This document shows, one piece after another, positions 1 to 8,713 of a stretch of 64,000 nt of DNA. The position numbers and the translations under genes are program-made. How positions within the stretch are numbered: position 1 is the stretch's first letter; every line of letters begins with the position of its first letter. Source of the DNA: Methanospirillum purgamenti. Lineage in GTDB: Archaea > Halobacteriota > Methanomicrobia > Methanomicrobiales > Methanospirillaceae. Below the pieces are notes generated by a model. That model worked only from the letters and a program-made list of their open reading frames with translations. It ran no database searches and was not told where the DNA came from. Location: NCBI RefSeq assembly GCF_018502485.1, contig NZ_CP075546.1, one strand, 5' to 3'.

Positions 1-513
1 GAAAATTGTAAACGATTCAAACAATCAATTGAATTTCAAAAGGGAGATGCAGAGTCCCTCCCATTTCCTGATAACTCCTTTGATGCAGTTGTGAGCAAGT
101 TTGCATTATGGACGATACCACATCCAGAAAAAGCCTTACACGAATGGTATCGTGTGGTAAAACCTGGGGGAAAGGTTGTGTATATTGATGGAAACTGGTA
201 TACGGATCTCAAAAATTCCTGGTTCAGACGCAGATGGAGCGATTTATCTAAATTGTTGATATTGATTACCGAATTTCGAAATCCTTACTCGCATGGATTC
301 GAAGATGAAACCCGCCTGAATTTATGGTCCTCTCATGCAATCCGTCCGTCTGCTGATCTAGAAATGATGAAAGAAGTGGGTTTTATTGATATCACTGCAA
401 AAGAAGGTTTGAAAAGGCGTGTTTTAAGTGGAACCCGGCTCATCAAACATGGGTACTGGAAGGACTATTTCCTTGTCAGCGGTGTGAAAAGGAAGATAGA
501 CAGCGATTTATAA
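1..513 (+). CDS. Class I SAM-dependent methyltransferase, 3' part (5' end outside window)
   Basis: The reading frame is open from the first base of the window, so the N-terminal SAM-binding part lies upstream. The visible part contains GDAESLPFPDNSFDAVV, the acidic-loop and motif II region of Methyltransf_11-type (UbiE-like) enzymes, followed by the usual P-E-K-A-L...V-V-K-P-G-G-K post-motif. A methionine at base 91 is internal to this domain and is not a plausible start. The substrate cannot be read from the sequence. It precedes an FecCD/BtuCD-type importer by about 65 bases on the same strand, so a link to cofactor or metal handling is possible but is inference only. Confidence 0.8.
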   Translation, partial: ENCKRFKQSIEFQKGDAESLPFPDNSFDAVVSKFALWTIPHPEKALHEWYRVVKPGGKVVYIDGNWYTDLKNSWFRRRWSDLSKLLILITEFRNPYSHGFEDETRLNLWSSHAIRPSADLEMMKEVGFIDITAKEGLKRRVLSGTRLIKHGYWKDYFLVSGVKRKIDSDL

Positions 514-579
514 AACCCTGCACAGGTCATGGATATTTACATTCAATCTTTGAAATGATCTCTGTTTTCTCAAATCCAG

Positions 580-1632
580 ATGTATATGGAAGATGTAAAG
601 AGTAGGTACCATGCCTACATATATACCAAGTATATTTTCATTCTCGTTTGTTTTCTTCTCCTCTTAGGAATTATCGGCATTTCAATGAGCCTCGGTTCAT
701 ATGGGCTTTCTTTCATTGAATCATATCAGGTTCTTTTAAGCCGTCTTTTGCACTTGAGTGATCCGGAAACCGTAAAAGAACATGTAATCATGAATATCCG
801 GCTCCCCAGGATTATTGGGGGAATCCTGGCAGGGATAGGGTTAGCAGTCGCCGGATCAGCAATGCAAGGGATTATGAAAAACCCTCTCGCTGATCCATAC
901 ACGACCGGAATCTCTACAGGGGCAGGATTTGGAGCTGCTGTTGCAATAATCGGGGGTATAGGAGCCATGTTTGGGGATGTAGCCATCATTTTGAATGCAT
1001 TCATCTTTTCCCTGATACCCATGTTTGTGATAATGTCGCTTTCAAAAATGAGAAAACCAACCCCATCAATGATGATTCTTGCTGGAATTGCCACGATGTA
1101 CATTTTTAGTGCGATGACAACCCTGATGATGATCTCCGCAGATGCCAATGATGTTCAGAGTGTGTACATGTGGACAGTAGGGACGTTAGATAAGGTAACC
1201 TGGGATGTCATTCCCTATATGCTCATTTCTGTGGCGTTTGGATGTCTCCTGCTGGTTTGGAAAGCAAAAGAACTCAATGTCATGAGTATTGGTGATGAAG
1301 GAGCGGTGGGTCTTGGTGTAAACGTAGAAAAAACACGAAAGATCACATTGTTTGCAATTTCTATAACTGCAGCCACCATTGTAAGTTTTACTGGTGTGAT
1401 AGGTTTTGTCGGGATGATTTCTCCTCATGTGGTCAGGATGTTTCTCGGTTCAGATCACCGGTATCTCATTCCGGCATCAGGATTATTTGGAGCTACATTA
1501 TTAATGATGGCTGATGGGGTCGCACGGACTATTGTTGCTCCGACAATTTTGCCGGTAGGGGTAATTACTGCGTTTATTGGCGGTCCACTTTTTTTGTACC
1601 TGATAATATGCAGAAAGAAGGAAATATGGTAG
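580..1632 (+). CDS. FecCD/BtuC-family ABC transporter permease
   Basis: This 350-residue polytopic membrane protein should form the translocation channel of an importer for iron complexes, cobalamin or a related metal chelate. Visible family marks are the N-terminal helix, R-L-P-R-I-I-G-G-I-L-A-G near residue 75, QGIMKNPLADPYTTGISTGA near residues 105-125, and the coupling region GFVGMISPHVVRMFLGSDHR near residues 275-295. About ten hydrophobic segments match the FecCD fold and length. The ATPase gene begins 9 bases after its stop, so they form an operon. No substrate-binding protein gene is in view, and the ligand cannot be decided. A second in-frame ATG at 586 is an alternative start; neither has a clear ribosome site. 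Confidence 0.9.
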   Translation: MYMEDVKSRYHAYIYTKYIFILVCFLLLLGIIGISMSLGSYGLSFIESYQVLLSRLLHLSDPETVKEHVIMNIRLPRIIGGILAGIGLAVAGSAMQGIMKNPLADPYTTGISTGAGFGAAVAIIGGIGAMFGDVAIILNAFIFSLIPMFVIMSLSKMRKPTPSMMILAGIATMYIFSAMTTLMMISADANDVQSVYMWTVGTLDKVTWDVIPYMLISVAFGCLLLVWKAKELNVMSIGDEGAVGLGVNVEKTRKITLFAISITAATIVSFTGVIGFVGMISPHVVRMFLGSDHRYLIPASGLFGATLLMMADGVARTIVAPTILPVGVITAFIGGPLFLYLIICRKKEIW

Positions 1633-1641
1633 GGCTCTGGA

Positions 1642-2478
1642 ATGAAAATCTGTTTTAAAAACGTTGAATTTTCCTATTCAAGTGAGAAGATCCTTGATGA
1701 TATCTGCCTGGATTTAGGACACTCAAAGCTGATTTGCATACTCGGACCGAATGGAGTTGGTAAATCAACACTCCTTCACTGCATGAACCGGATAATTTCT
1801 CCTCAAAAAGGAGTCATCCTTTTGAATGGGAAAGAAGTCGCTCATATGAACATCAATGAGATCGCCAGACATATTGGGTTTGTTCCCCAGGAACGTGACG
1901 ATATTCCTGCTCTGACGGTGATGGATGTTGTACTTCTCGGGCGTCACCCTCATTCCAAACTTTCTTCTGCAAAAAATGATCTTGATATTGTCTCTAACAT
2001 TCTACACTTTATGGACTTAGAAGATATCGCTCTCCGGTATATTGATGAACTCAGCGGGGGACAACGACAAAAGGTATTCATTGCACGGGGTCTCGCCCAG
2101 ATGCCAGAAGTTCTTCTGCTTGATGAACCCACCTCAAATCTTGATATCCGGCATCAGTTAGAGGTTATGGAGATGTTAAGGGGGCTTGTTGATTATGGAA
2201 AACTGCAGATCGTTTTGGTCAGTCATGATCTGAATATGTCAATGCGATATGCCGACCAGGTAATTATCATGAAAGATGGGAAGATCTTTACGGCAGGAGA
2301 TCCAAGGAACGTAATTACCAGAGATGTAATTCAATCCGTCTATGGTGTCCATTCTTTAGTTATGCATTCTGATGTTAATCCATATATTGTACCCTTGTCA
2401 TCCACAAAAGAGGGATTAAGCAGAAATTTAAACGAGCTTGGAAAAATCCTTACCGGAGCGTATTCATCCGGCACCTGA
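1642..2478 (+). CDS. FecE/BtuD-family ABC transporter ATP-binding protein
   Basis: This 278-residue protein is the ATPase partner of the upstream permease and powers uptake of a metal chelate or cobalamin-like compound. Walker A GPNGVGKST lies at residues 35-43, the Q-loop VPQE near 81, the signature LSGGQRQ at 137-143, Walker B VLLLDEP at 157-163 and the H-loop VLVSHD near 195. The D-loop S-N-L-D follows Walker B. Length is slightly above the usual 255 residues because of a C-terminal tail after the nucleotide-binding domain. Spacing of 9 bases from the permease supports co-transcription and a permease-ATPase pair. Confidence 0.92.
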   Translation: MKICFKNVEFSYSSEKILDDICLDLGHSKLICILGPNGVGKSTLLHCMNRIISPQKGVILLNGKEVAHMNINEIARHIGFVPQERDDIPALTVMDVVLLGRHPHSKLSSAKNDLDIVSNILHFMDLEDIALRYIDELSGGQRQKVFIARGLAQMPEVLLLDEPTSNLDIRHQLEVMEMLRGLVDYGKLQIVLVSHDLNMSMRYADQVIIMKDGKIFTAGDPRNVITRDVIQSVYGVHSLVMHSDVNPYIVPLSSTKEGLSRNLNELGKILTGAYSSGT

Positions 2479-2519
2479 TCCATCGTTCGTATACATACCT
2501 TCAGCCCGTAGAGATGAGG

Positions 2520-2976
2520 TTATGTGAACTTAAATCCAGGTCCTGGCATCAAAAACCTTTCAAACGGGTTTTTATTCATCATTCGAGAAGTTGAATACTT
2601 CGGATCCCAATATCCGTCCATCCCAATGAGATCCCGGATCATCTTTGCTTTTTGTGATACAGTACTTTTGCTTGTGCCAAAATACGAGCAGATATCATCA
2701 GCCGGCTGATAGAGTTCAAACGATGTATCAAAGAGGAAATAATTTGCCCGACAGCATAGACGATTCCAGATGCCCAGATCGGTATCTTTCCCCTCAAAAC
2801 CTGGCAATCACGGTTTCATGCAAGTTTACCTGCAACATACCGGCAGATCTCTGCATATTCATCATCCAGCCTCTCATCACAGAATGCATCAATCATCTCG
2901 GTTATTGTCGTAAACCACTCACGATTCGCTTTTGGAACCGATGAAATCTCAACAGGTTTTCTTGTATTTTAGTCAT
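2520..2976 (-). pseudogene. Decayed DUF6398-family gene
   Basis: Reading the minus strand from an ATG at 2976, pieces of one DUF6398 protein appear in successive frames. After an initial short piece, a frame gives KPVEISSVPKANREW...IDAFCDERLDDEYAEICRYVAGKLA and hits a TGA. The same frame continues after it with LRGKIPIWASGIVYAVGQ, then another frame gives NYFLFDTSFELYQPADDICSYFGTSKSTVSQKAKMIRDL. This order matches my memory of the family (D-E-Y-A-E-L-C...P-L-L-R-G-K-P-E-I-W-A-A-G-I-V-Y...F-G-V-S-K-S-T). At least two frame changes and one stop separate the parts, so the gene is probably dead. The last piece on its own would be 95 residues. Confidence 0.7.
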
Positions 2977-3040
2977 AAGTAATGATACTTACTTCAGATA
3001 TCAGAGCCCATTAGAGTGGACTTAGGTACTGGAGAAGAAA

Positions 3041-4057
3041 GTGGATACGCGAAAACTTTGGATTTACGGTTCTTTTGCATTTAGTGCAATTGTTTTAGTT
3101 ATTATTCTCTTCTCAACCTTCAATGAAGAGACGTTCCAATATTTAAAGCATTTTAATATTTACTATTTAGGTCTTGCGATAGGATTACGGTTTATATCCT
3201 TCGGACTTTGGGCTCAAAGAATTAAGGTTCTGTGTCTTGCACTCGGGCACAAAATTACTTTTCAAACCTGTTACCTGGCAGTCATTGCCAACCTTCTGGT
3301 AGCAGCAATAACACCAAGTTCTGCCGGAGGTGAACCAATCAGGATTCATGAGTTATACAAATCAGGGATGAAAGTAGGTGATGCAACTGCTGTAGTGATA
3401 ACTGAACGTTTTTTGGATGCCATTATTCTCGTCATCCTTGCAGTTGCAGCACTTCTATTAATGTGGGACGTAATTGTAGGACTTGGTGATGCATTTGTTG
3501 CAGTCATCTTTTTATCTATCGGGCTTTTGTTGTTCTTTGATCTGGTATTGATACTTGCAGGGAAATATCCGGTTCAGGTAAAAACCAGGATCATGCGACT
3601 TCTCAACTGGATTGGAAGGCGGTTCCCATCAGCTTCAATAACGAAATTAATCACAAGAACAGATGAGGAGTATGATCATTTCACTTCAGGGCTTGTATCA
3701 TTTGCAGGATGCGGAAAAGCAGGAGTCATGCAGGGATTTTTCTTCTCACTTCTCTTCTGGATCTCTGAGTTTGTTGTTGCCTCTGTTATCCTTATGGGTC
3801 TAGGTCTCCCACCGTCTCTTGGAAATTCAATATTTGCCCAGATAATCATCGCTCTTGTGAGTATGATCCCACTTACTCCGGGAGCATCAGGAATTGCAGA
3901 GATTTCTGCTACTTCACTTTATGCTCTCTTTGTCCCGACAGCCATTCTTGGTGTTTTCATCCTGTTATGGAGACTTATCATGTTCTATCTGAATGTTCTG
4001 CTCGGACTTGTCGGCACCATTCTCATCGTAAAACGAGAGGTTACGAGTGAAAACTAA
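3041..4057 (+). CDS. UPF0104 / lysylphosphatidylglycerol synthase-type flippase-like membrane protein
   Basis: A 338-residue integral membrane protein with about eight hydrophobic helices, typical in length for the COG0392/UPF0104 family. Diagnostic pieces are the A-A-I-T-P-S-S-A-G-G-E-P-I-R motif near residue 90 and the late L-V-S-M-I-P-L-T-P-G-A-S-G-I-A-E segment near 285, both conserved in this family. Homologues relate to the membrane part of MprF and to AglD-like proteins, so a role in lipid or lipid-linked sugar handling is possible but unproven here. The start is GTG at 3041, set by GGAG 6 bases upstream. The next gene follows after 18 bases on the same strand. Confidence 0.82.
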   Translation: MDTRKLWIYGSFAFSAIVLVIILFSTFNEETFQYLKHFNIYYLGLAIGLRFISFGLWAQRIKVLCLALGHKITFQTCYLAVIANLLVAAITPSSAGGEPIRIHELYKSGMKVGDATAVVITERFLDAIILVILAVAALLLMWDVIVGLGDAFVAVIFLSIGLLLFFDLVLILAGKYPVQVKTRIMRLLNWIGRRFPSASITKLITRTDEEYDHFTSGLVSFAGCGKAGVMQGFFFSLLFWISEFVVASVILMGLGLPPSLGNSIFAQIIIALVSMIPLTPGASGIAEISATSLYALFVPTAILGVFILLWRLIMFYLNVLLGLVGTILIVKREVTSEN

Positions 4058-4075
4058 CATTCTGAGGAAAAAGAT

Positions 4076-4777
4076 ATGAAACTTTCGGAATGGATGGATA
4101 TTACACGATTAACTGAACATCAACATAAAATCCATCGTGTATTATTATTCGCAATACCGTTTATCCTTGGATCTCTCCTCATCCTTACACTCTGGATAAT
4201 GTATGATTATCAGCAGTTTATTCAGATAGTCAGCCTCATTTTTCTCTATTTCATTCCTCCAGCAGGAAAAGAGTCAATAATTCCTGCAGCAATTGCATTA
4301 GGATTCTCATGGCAGGTTGTCTGCTTTGTCTTCACCTATGTAGATATGGTATTATGCACTTTTATGCTCTGGAATTTTGACGTTGTCTGCAGAATTCCCA
4401 TATTAGGAAGATGGATCTCTTTTCTGGTTCAGAATGGCAGTAATTATCTCTCAAAACATCGGTGGATAGAGCGTTTCTGCTTTATTGGCCTGGCTACTTT
4501 TGTTTTTCTTCCCTTGCAGGGATCAGGATCTATTGGAGGTTCAATCCTGGGAAGAATACTTGGGATGAATCCCTCTAAAATTTTTTCAGCGGTTTTGGCA
4601 GGGACTATTCTACAAAGTTATATCATCGGGATGTCGATGTTTGCGATACAAGAATACTTGGATGTAAACCTCTGGTATTTGGTAATACCAGTCCTCGTAC
4701 TTGTGTTTATTATGTCTACATTTTCTTTTATGGTTTACCTGTTCAGGAAAAAAAGTAAAATAGGGTTCGTTAAATGA
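4076..4777 (+). CDS. Sm_multidrug_ex-family (COG2426) small membrane protein
   Basis: This 233-residue protein has five to six predicted membrane helices. The Y-F-I-P-P-A-G-K-E-S-I-I-P-A-A-I-A-L-G segment near residue 60 and L-P-L-Q-G-S-G-S-I-G-G-S-I-L-G-R near residue 148 match the family annotated as putative small multidrug export protein (PF06695). That name rests on weak published ground, so transport of drugs should not be assumed. The start has a GAGGAAAA ribosome site just upstream. It lies 18 bases after the UPF0104 gene and ends 60 bases before the convergent P-type ATPase gene; an imperfect C-T-T-C-C-C/G-G-G-A-G hairpin sits between them. Confidence 0.72.
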   Translation: MKLSEWMDITRLTEHQHKIHRVLLFAIPFILGSLLILTLWIMYDYQQFIQIVSLIFLYFIPPAGKESIIPAAIALGFSWQVVCFVFTYVDMVLCTFMLWNFDVVCRIPILGRWISFLVQNGSNYLSKHRWIERFCFIGLATFVFLPLQGSGSIGGSILGRILGMNPSKIFSAVLAGTILQSYIIGMSMFAIQEYLDVNLWYLVIPVLVLVFIMSTFSFMVYLFRKKSKIGFVK

Positions 4778-4837
4778 GAACCTGATAACTCCTCTCTCTT
4801 CCCGAAAAGGGAGAAGAATAAAAAGTAAGGGAGTAAT

Positions 4838-7390
4838 TTATTCAGACCGAACTGGTTTGTGTGTAATTATCCGGAGCAGCGGCCAGATCAATAATACAGG
4901 CATAGTCCCAAGGCCAATGACAATCCATTGAACCGGACTTAATGGCACGGTATCAAATATCTCTCCTCCAAACTGCACGATGAGGATCTGAATCACAACA
5001 ATAAGTCCCATTATCCCATAAAAGACCGGGTTTCCTTTAAACAAGGGGGGCATGATCCCATTAATCCCCCGACAGTTAATACCATTCCAGACCTGAGCAA
5101 GTACAAATCCTGCAAAAAATGCTGTTGCCTGCTGTTCAGGTGTCTCCATACATGGAAGACCTGCCCATAATCCGGCAATTCCAGCGACAATGTATATCCC
5201 GGCAGTTATGAGAATTGCACGTTTCATATACGGGGTGATAACCGATGCAGTTCGTGGGATTGGTTTTTTGCTCATCAGGGCCGGGTGAGGTGCCTCAGAG
5301 CAGAGAGCCAGAGCTGCGAGCGAATCCATGATGATATTAATCCAGAGAAGTTGGATAATCGTAAATGGTGGTTTTAATCCAAGAAGTGGAGCGGTAAATG
5401 TCAGGATTGCAGCAGATATGTTAATGGTCAGCTGGAATATCAAAAACCGCTGGATATTTTCAAATAATGCTCTCCCCCACCATACTGCCCGCTCAATAGT
5501 CGGGAAAGAATCATCCAGAAGAATAATGTCACTAGCTTCTCTTGCCACCTCGGTTCCTGCAATACCCATTGCGAGACCGACATCAGCATTCCGAAGAGCC
5601 GGGGCATCATTTGTTCCGTCACCAGTAACAGCGACAACATCTCCGTTTGACTGAAGGGCTTTTACTAAGAGCAATTTGTCATGAGGCTCTGACCTGGCAA
5701 GAACCTGGATATCCCTGACCACTTCCCTTCTTTTTTCTTCAGATAATTCCCTGAACTCTGGGCCGGTCATGATGGATCCAGAGGTCAGAATACCGGTCTC
5801 TCTGGCTATGGCTGCACCAGTCTCAGGGCTGTCACCGGTGACCATTTTTACCGTGATTCCTGCATTATTACAGGTTTTCACAGCTTCCGGGACATCGGGT
5901 CTGACTTCATCCCTGATACCGACATACCCGTCCCAGATGAGTGCCTCTGGTTCATCTCCTTGCGGGCTGAGTGTGCCATGTGCAAATGCCAGCGTTCTCA
6001 TTGCCCGTTCTGCCAGGTGGTGAAGATTCTTTAGATCCGGGGCAGGGCTGCACCGTGATGCAATGATCTCCGGAGCACCTTTCACCAGGATAACCTGTTT
6101 ATCTCCGAATTGGACAATGGTAGACATCTGTTTTTTCTTTGAGTTGAAAAAATCCTGATGTATTGGTGGTATCGCCTTTCTGATATCCGGATATGCGATT
6201 CCTGCCCGATGAAGCCAGCGAAGAAGAGCAGCTTCAGTAGAGTTTCCGACGGTTATCATTTTTCCACCGGAGTGTTCAAGCTCTGCTGTGCTGTTTACGG
6301 CAGCATTCAGAGTAATCCATTCGGCAGGAGCTGATGGATACCCCTTTATTTCCTCTGGAACTTCGATGGATGATGCCGCAACCTCCATCTGGTTCATCGT
6401 GAGTGTTCCGGTTTTGTCTGTGCAGATAACCGTGACCGAACCTACCGTTTCACAGGCAATCATCCGTCTGACAAGACTTTTTGCCCTGGTCATCTTCCCC
6501 ATGGTAAGGGCAAGTGATACGGTAACACTGACCGGGAGACCTTCCGGAACCGAGACAACGATGATGACAACCGCAAACATACAGGCATGCAAAAGGACAG
6601 AGAAGATCTCAAGCGGAGTTTGCGGAGGGGCACCGGATAAAAATTCCTGGGCCAGGACCAGGGCGATGATAAGTCCTGCCATGATATACCCGAATTTGCT
6701 TATCAGGTGTGCCAAATCTTTCAGTTTTACCTGGAGTGGGGTTTCGGGTCGTGTTCCCTCTATCAGCGATGAGGCTATCATCCCCATTTTTGTCAAATCA
6801 CCGACAGCCGCTGCAATCATCGTTCCTCTGCCGTTGGTGATATACGATCCTTTCAGAATAACTTCATGATCATTCTTCTTAACCGGCTCACTCTCACCGG
6901 TAAAGGCTGATTCATCTGTTTCTATATCAGATGCAACCAAAAGATACCCATCTGCCGGCACCATATCGCCTGCTTCCAGGAGTACGGCATCACCGACAAC
7001 AACATCCCTCATCGGAATGGTGGAGGGACTGTTATTTCTGATTACCTTGACTGCGGTATCCTCCCGCATCGCATTTAATGCGTCAAACTCCCGGTTACTC
7101 CGGTATTCGGTTAAAAATGCTATGGTCGTTGCTAATATGACTGCAAGTGCGATTCCTATAGTGTCGATGAGACTATTGCCTTCCAAGAGAGCAACAACTG
7201 CAGAAAGGACAACGGCAACAAGGAGAATCCGGATTATCGGATCCTGGTATTTTTCCAGGTATTGTTTCCAGACCGGAATCCGTTTTGGGGGAGTAAGTTC
7301 ATTTTTCCCATATTTTGTTCGTGATTCCAGAACAGATTCTGATGATAATCCGTCTTTTCCATACTGAGCCAGGTCCTGCAATGGGATCAT
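4838..7390 (-). CDS. Calcium-type (P2A/P2B) cation-transporting P-type ATPase
   Basis: An ATP-driven cation pump in the plasma membrane, probably exporting Ca2+. Counting from the longest possible start (7459, 873 residues), the actuator motif TGES is at 187-190, the helix-4 ion-binding motif PEGLP at 305-309, the phosphorylated aspartate in DKTGTLT at 348-354 and the hinge GDGTNDAP at 613-620. PEGLP is characteristic of Ca2+ ATPases. I prefer the ATG at 7390, which begins M-I-P-L-Q-D-L and gives 850 residues, because the extra 23 residues (Cys-rich, unlike the family) would be encoded within a perfect inverted repeat in the intergenic region. No strong ribosome site decides this. It is divergent from the htpX gene. 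Confidence 0.93.
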   Translation of the reverse strand: MIPLQDLAQYGKDGLSSESVLESRTKYGKNELTPPKRIPVWKQYLEKYQDPIIRILLVAVVLSAVVALLEGNSLIDTIGIALAVILATTIAFLTEYRSNREFDALNAMREDTAVKVIRNNSPSTIPMRDVVVGDAVLLEAGDMVPADGYLLVASDIETDESAFTGESEPVKKNDHEVILKGSYITNGRGTMIAAAVGDLTKMGMIASSLIEGTRPETPLQVKLKDLAHLISKFGYIMAGLIIALVLAQEFLSGAPPQTPLEIFSVLLHACMFAVVIIVVSVPEGLPVSVTVSLALTMGKMTRAKSLVRRMIACETVGSVTVICTDKTGTLTMNQMEVAASSIEVPEEIKGYPSAPAEWITLNAAVNSTAELEHSGGKMITVGNSTEAALLRWLHRAGIAYPDIRKAIPPIHQDFFNSKKKQMSTIVQFGDKQVILVKGAPEIIASRCSPAPDLKNLHHLAERAMRTLAFAHGTLSPQGDEPEALIWDGYVGIRDEVRPDVPEAVKTCNNAGITVKMVTGDSPETGAAIARETGILTSGSIMTGPEFRELSEEKRREVVRDIQVLARSEPHDKLLLVKALQSNGDVVAVTGDGTNDAPALRNADVGLAMGIAGTEVAREASDIILLDDSFPTIERAVWWGRALFENIQRFLIFQLTINISAAILTFTAPLLGLKPPFTIIQLLWINIIMDSLAALALCSEAPHPALMSKKPIPRTASVITPYMKRAILITAGIYIVAGIAGLWAGLPCMETPEQQATAFFAGFVLAQVWNGINCRGINGIMPPLFKGNPVFYGIMGLIVVIQILIVQFGGEIFDTVPLSPVQWIVIGLGTMPVLLIWPLLRIITHKPVRSE

Positions 7391-7405
7391 GGTGATACCA
7401 TGATC
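7385..7405. repeat. Perfect 9-bp inverted repeat over the Ca-ATPase start
   Basis: The arms gatcatggt (7385-7393) and accatgatc (7397-7405) are separated by three bases. The preferred ATG of the P-type ATPase gene at 7390 lies inside the arm. It could be a regulator binding site or an RNA hairpin that hides the start codon; the sequence alone does not tell which. Confidence 0.6.
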
Positions 7406-7445
7406 ATGTTGTATGAGCTCATGAGAATTTCGGCAGAATTCACAT

Positions 7446-7479
7446 GATAAGCTACACATGTCAGGTCAGGTAGCTTATC
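7446..7479. promoter_or_regulatory. Perfect 10-bp inverted repeat between divergent Ca-ATPase and htpX genes
   Basis: The arms gataagctac (7446-7455) and gtagcttatc (7470-7479) flank a 14-base spacer. The repeat sits in the divergent intergenic space, about 50 bases before the htpX start, where an archaeal operator controlling both genes would be expected. A TATA-like stretch (tcttatatgag) follows on the plus strand near 7495-7505. Confidence 0.5.
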
Positions 7480-7531
7480 GAATCAGGAATCCTTTCTTAT
7501 ATGAGAACCATACATGTGACCCGATTCATCA

Positions 7532-8407
7532 ATGAAATGGAAACGAGATACCGGCCTGTCCGGTAGAATATTTTTAACCTGGATTCTGCTCTTATTCGTT
7601 TATCTAGTCTTTATGGGAGTCCTTATGGCTCTTGGTCTCCCTTCAGGATTTATTATCGTCATAGCGGTAGGAATGGGCCTTGTTCAGTATTTCTTCTCTG
7701 ATAAACTGGTGATGATGACGACCGGTGCCAGAGTTATCGAAGCAGATGAATACCCGGATCTGCACCGGATGGTTGAGAAATTATGTACTGATGCGGACTT
7801 ACCAAAACCAAGAATTGCAGTGATGCAGTCCCCAATGCCAAATGCGTTCGCCACGGGAAGAAGTCCTCATCATGCAGTGGTCGCAGTCACAGACTCCATT
7901 ATGGCTACCCTGAATAAACCAGAACTGGAAGCAGTCCTGGCTCATGAGCTCTCCCACATCAAAAACCGTGACATCCTGACGATGACCATTGCAAGTTTTG
8001 TTGCGATGATCGCATCCATGATAATGAACAACTTCCTTTTCGCTTCTATATTCAACAGGGAACAGGGAGGTGCCTGGATTATCGCAGGTATAGTTGCTGC
8101 CGTTGTCTGGGTAATTGCAACCCTCCTGATGATGGCATTGTCCAGATACCGGGAATTTGCAGCAGACAGAGGAGCAGCATTTATAACTCAGGACCCTGAT
8201 GCTCTCATCTCTGCATTACAAAAGATTAGTGGGAAGATGGACCGTGTTCCAGCCCAGGCAAAGGTTGCTGCGGAGGGAGCAAATGCATTCTATATTATCC
8301 CTGCAATTTCGGGAAAATCACTTGCAGCACTTTTTTCAACTCATCCTGCACTTGAAAAGCGGATTGAAAACCTGGAGAAAGTCAGAAAAGAGATCCGGGG
8401 ATATTAA
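7532..8407 (+). CDS. htpX: HtpX-family M48 membrane zinc metalloprotease
   Basis: A 291-residue integral membrane protease that in characterised relatives degrades damaged or misfolded membrane proteins. The zinc motif HELSH is at residues 138-142, with the third ligand glutamate in the S-R-Y-R-E-F-A-A-D-R-G-A segment near residue 210. Two N-terminal helices (about 13-55) and a pair after the HExxH motif (about 150-200) match HtpX topology and length. The C-terminal S-T-H-P-A-L-E-K-R-I motif is also typical. It is divergent from the Ca-ATPase gene across an inverted repeat, which suggests shared membrane-stress regulation. Confidence 0.92.
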   Translation: MKWKRDTGLSGRIFLTWILLLFVYLVFMGVLMALGLPSGFIIVIAVGMGLVQYFFSDKLVMMTTGARVIEADEYPDLHRMVEKLCTDADLPKPRIAVMQSPMPNAFATGRSPHHAVVAVTDSIMATLNKPELEAVLAHELSHIKNRDILTMTIASFVAMIASMIMNNFLFASIFNREQGGAWIIAGIVAAVVWVIATLLMMALSRYREFAADRGAAFITQDPDALISALQKISGKMDRVPAQAKVAAEGANAFYIIPAISGKSLAALFSTHPALEKRIENLEKVRKEIRGY

Positions 8408-8433
8408 ATTTAAAAAAAAATCCGGTTTATCTG

Positions 8434-8458
8434 ATCCAGATATATATTCTGGATTTTT
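8434..8458 (+). terminator. Hairpin with T-run after htpX
   Basis: A 7-bp stem (atccaga at 8434-8440 with tctggat at 8448-8454), a 7-base AT loop, and four further T residues lie 27 bases after the htpX stop. The shape resembles an intrinsic terminator. Confidence 0.4.
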
Positions 8459-8462
8459 ACTG

Positions 8463-8672
8463 ATGAACCGGAGAAACCTTTTTGTTTTGGATGTATTTTC
8501 CTATGGTTTTATAGAGCATAAAGGGGACAACAAGTACCAGGATTTCGTCTGGACCATCACCTCCGATTATGAAGAGGCACCAGAAGATGCCTTTCATTAC
8601 AGAATTCTCTCCACGAATACATACTCACTCTGGTCAGATGAGCTACCTGATTCTCGATCGTATGTATCCTGA
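8463..8672 (+). CDS. Possible small hypothetical protein (69 aa)
   Basis: An open frame of 69 residues fills part of the 300-base gap between htpX and the next regulator gene. It begins MNRRNLFVLDVFSYGFIEHK and has an aromatic and acidic composition, with no membrane segment and no family I recognise. No convincing ribosome site precedes the ATG, which directly follows a terminator-like hairpin. The gap holds nothing else I can identify. It may be non-coding. Confidence 0.25.
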   Translation: MNRRNLFVLDVFSYGFIEHKGDNKYQDFVWTITSDYEEAPEDAFHYRILSTNTYSLWSDELPDSRSYVS

Positions 8673-8713
8673 AGAGATTTTTATTCTCCCGGATACTAAC
8701 ATGTGATAGCGTT

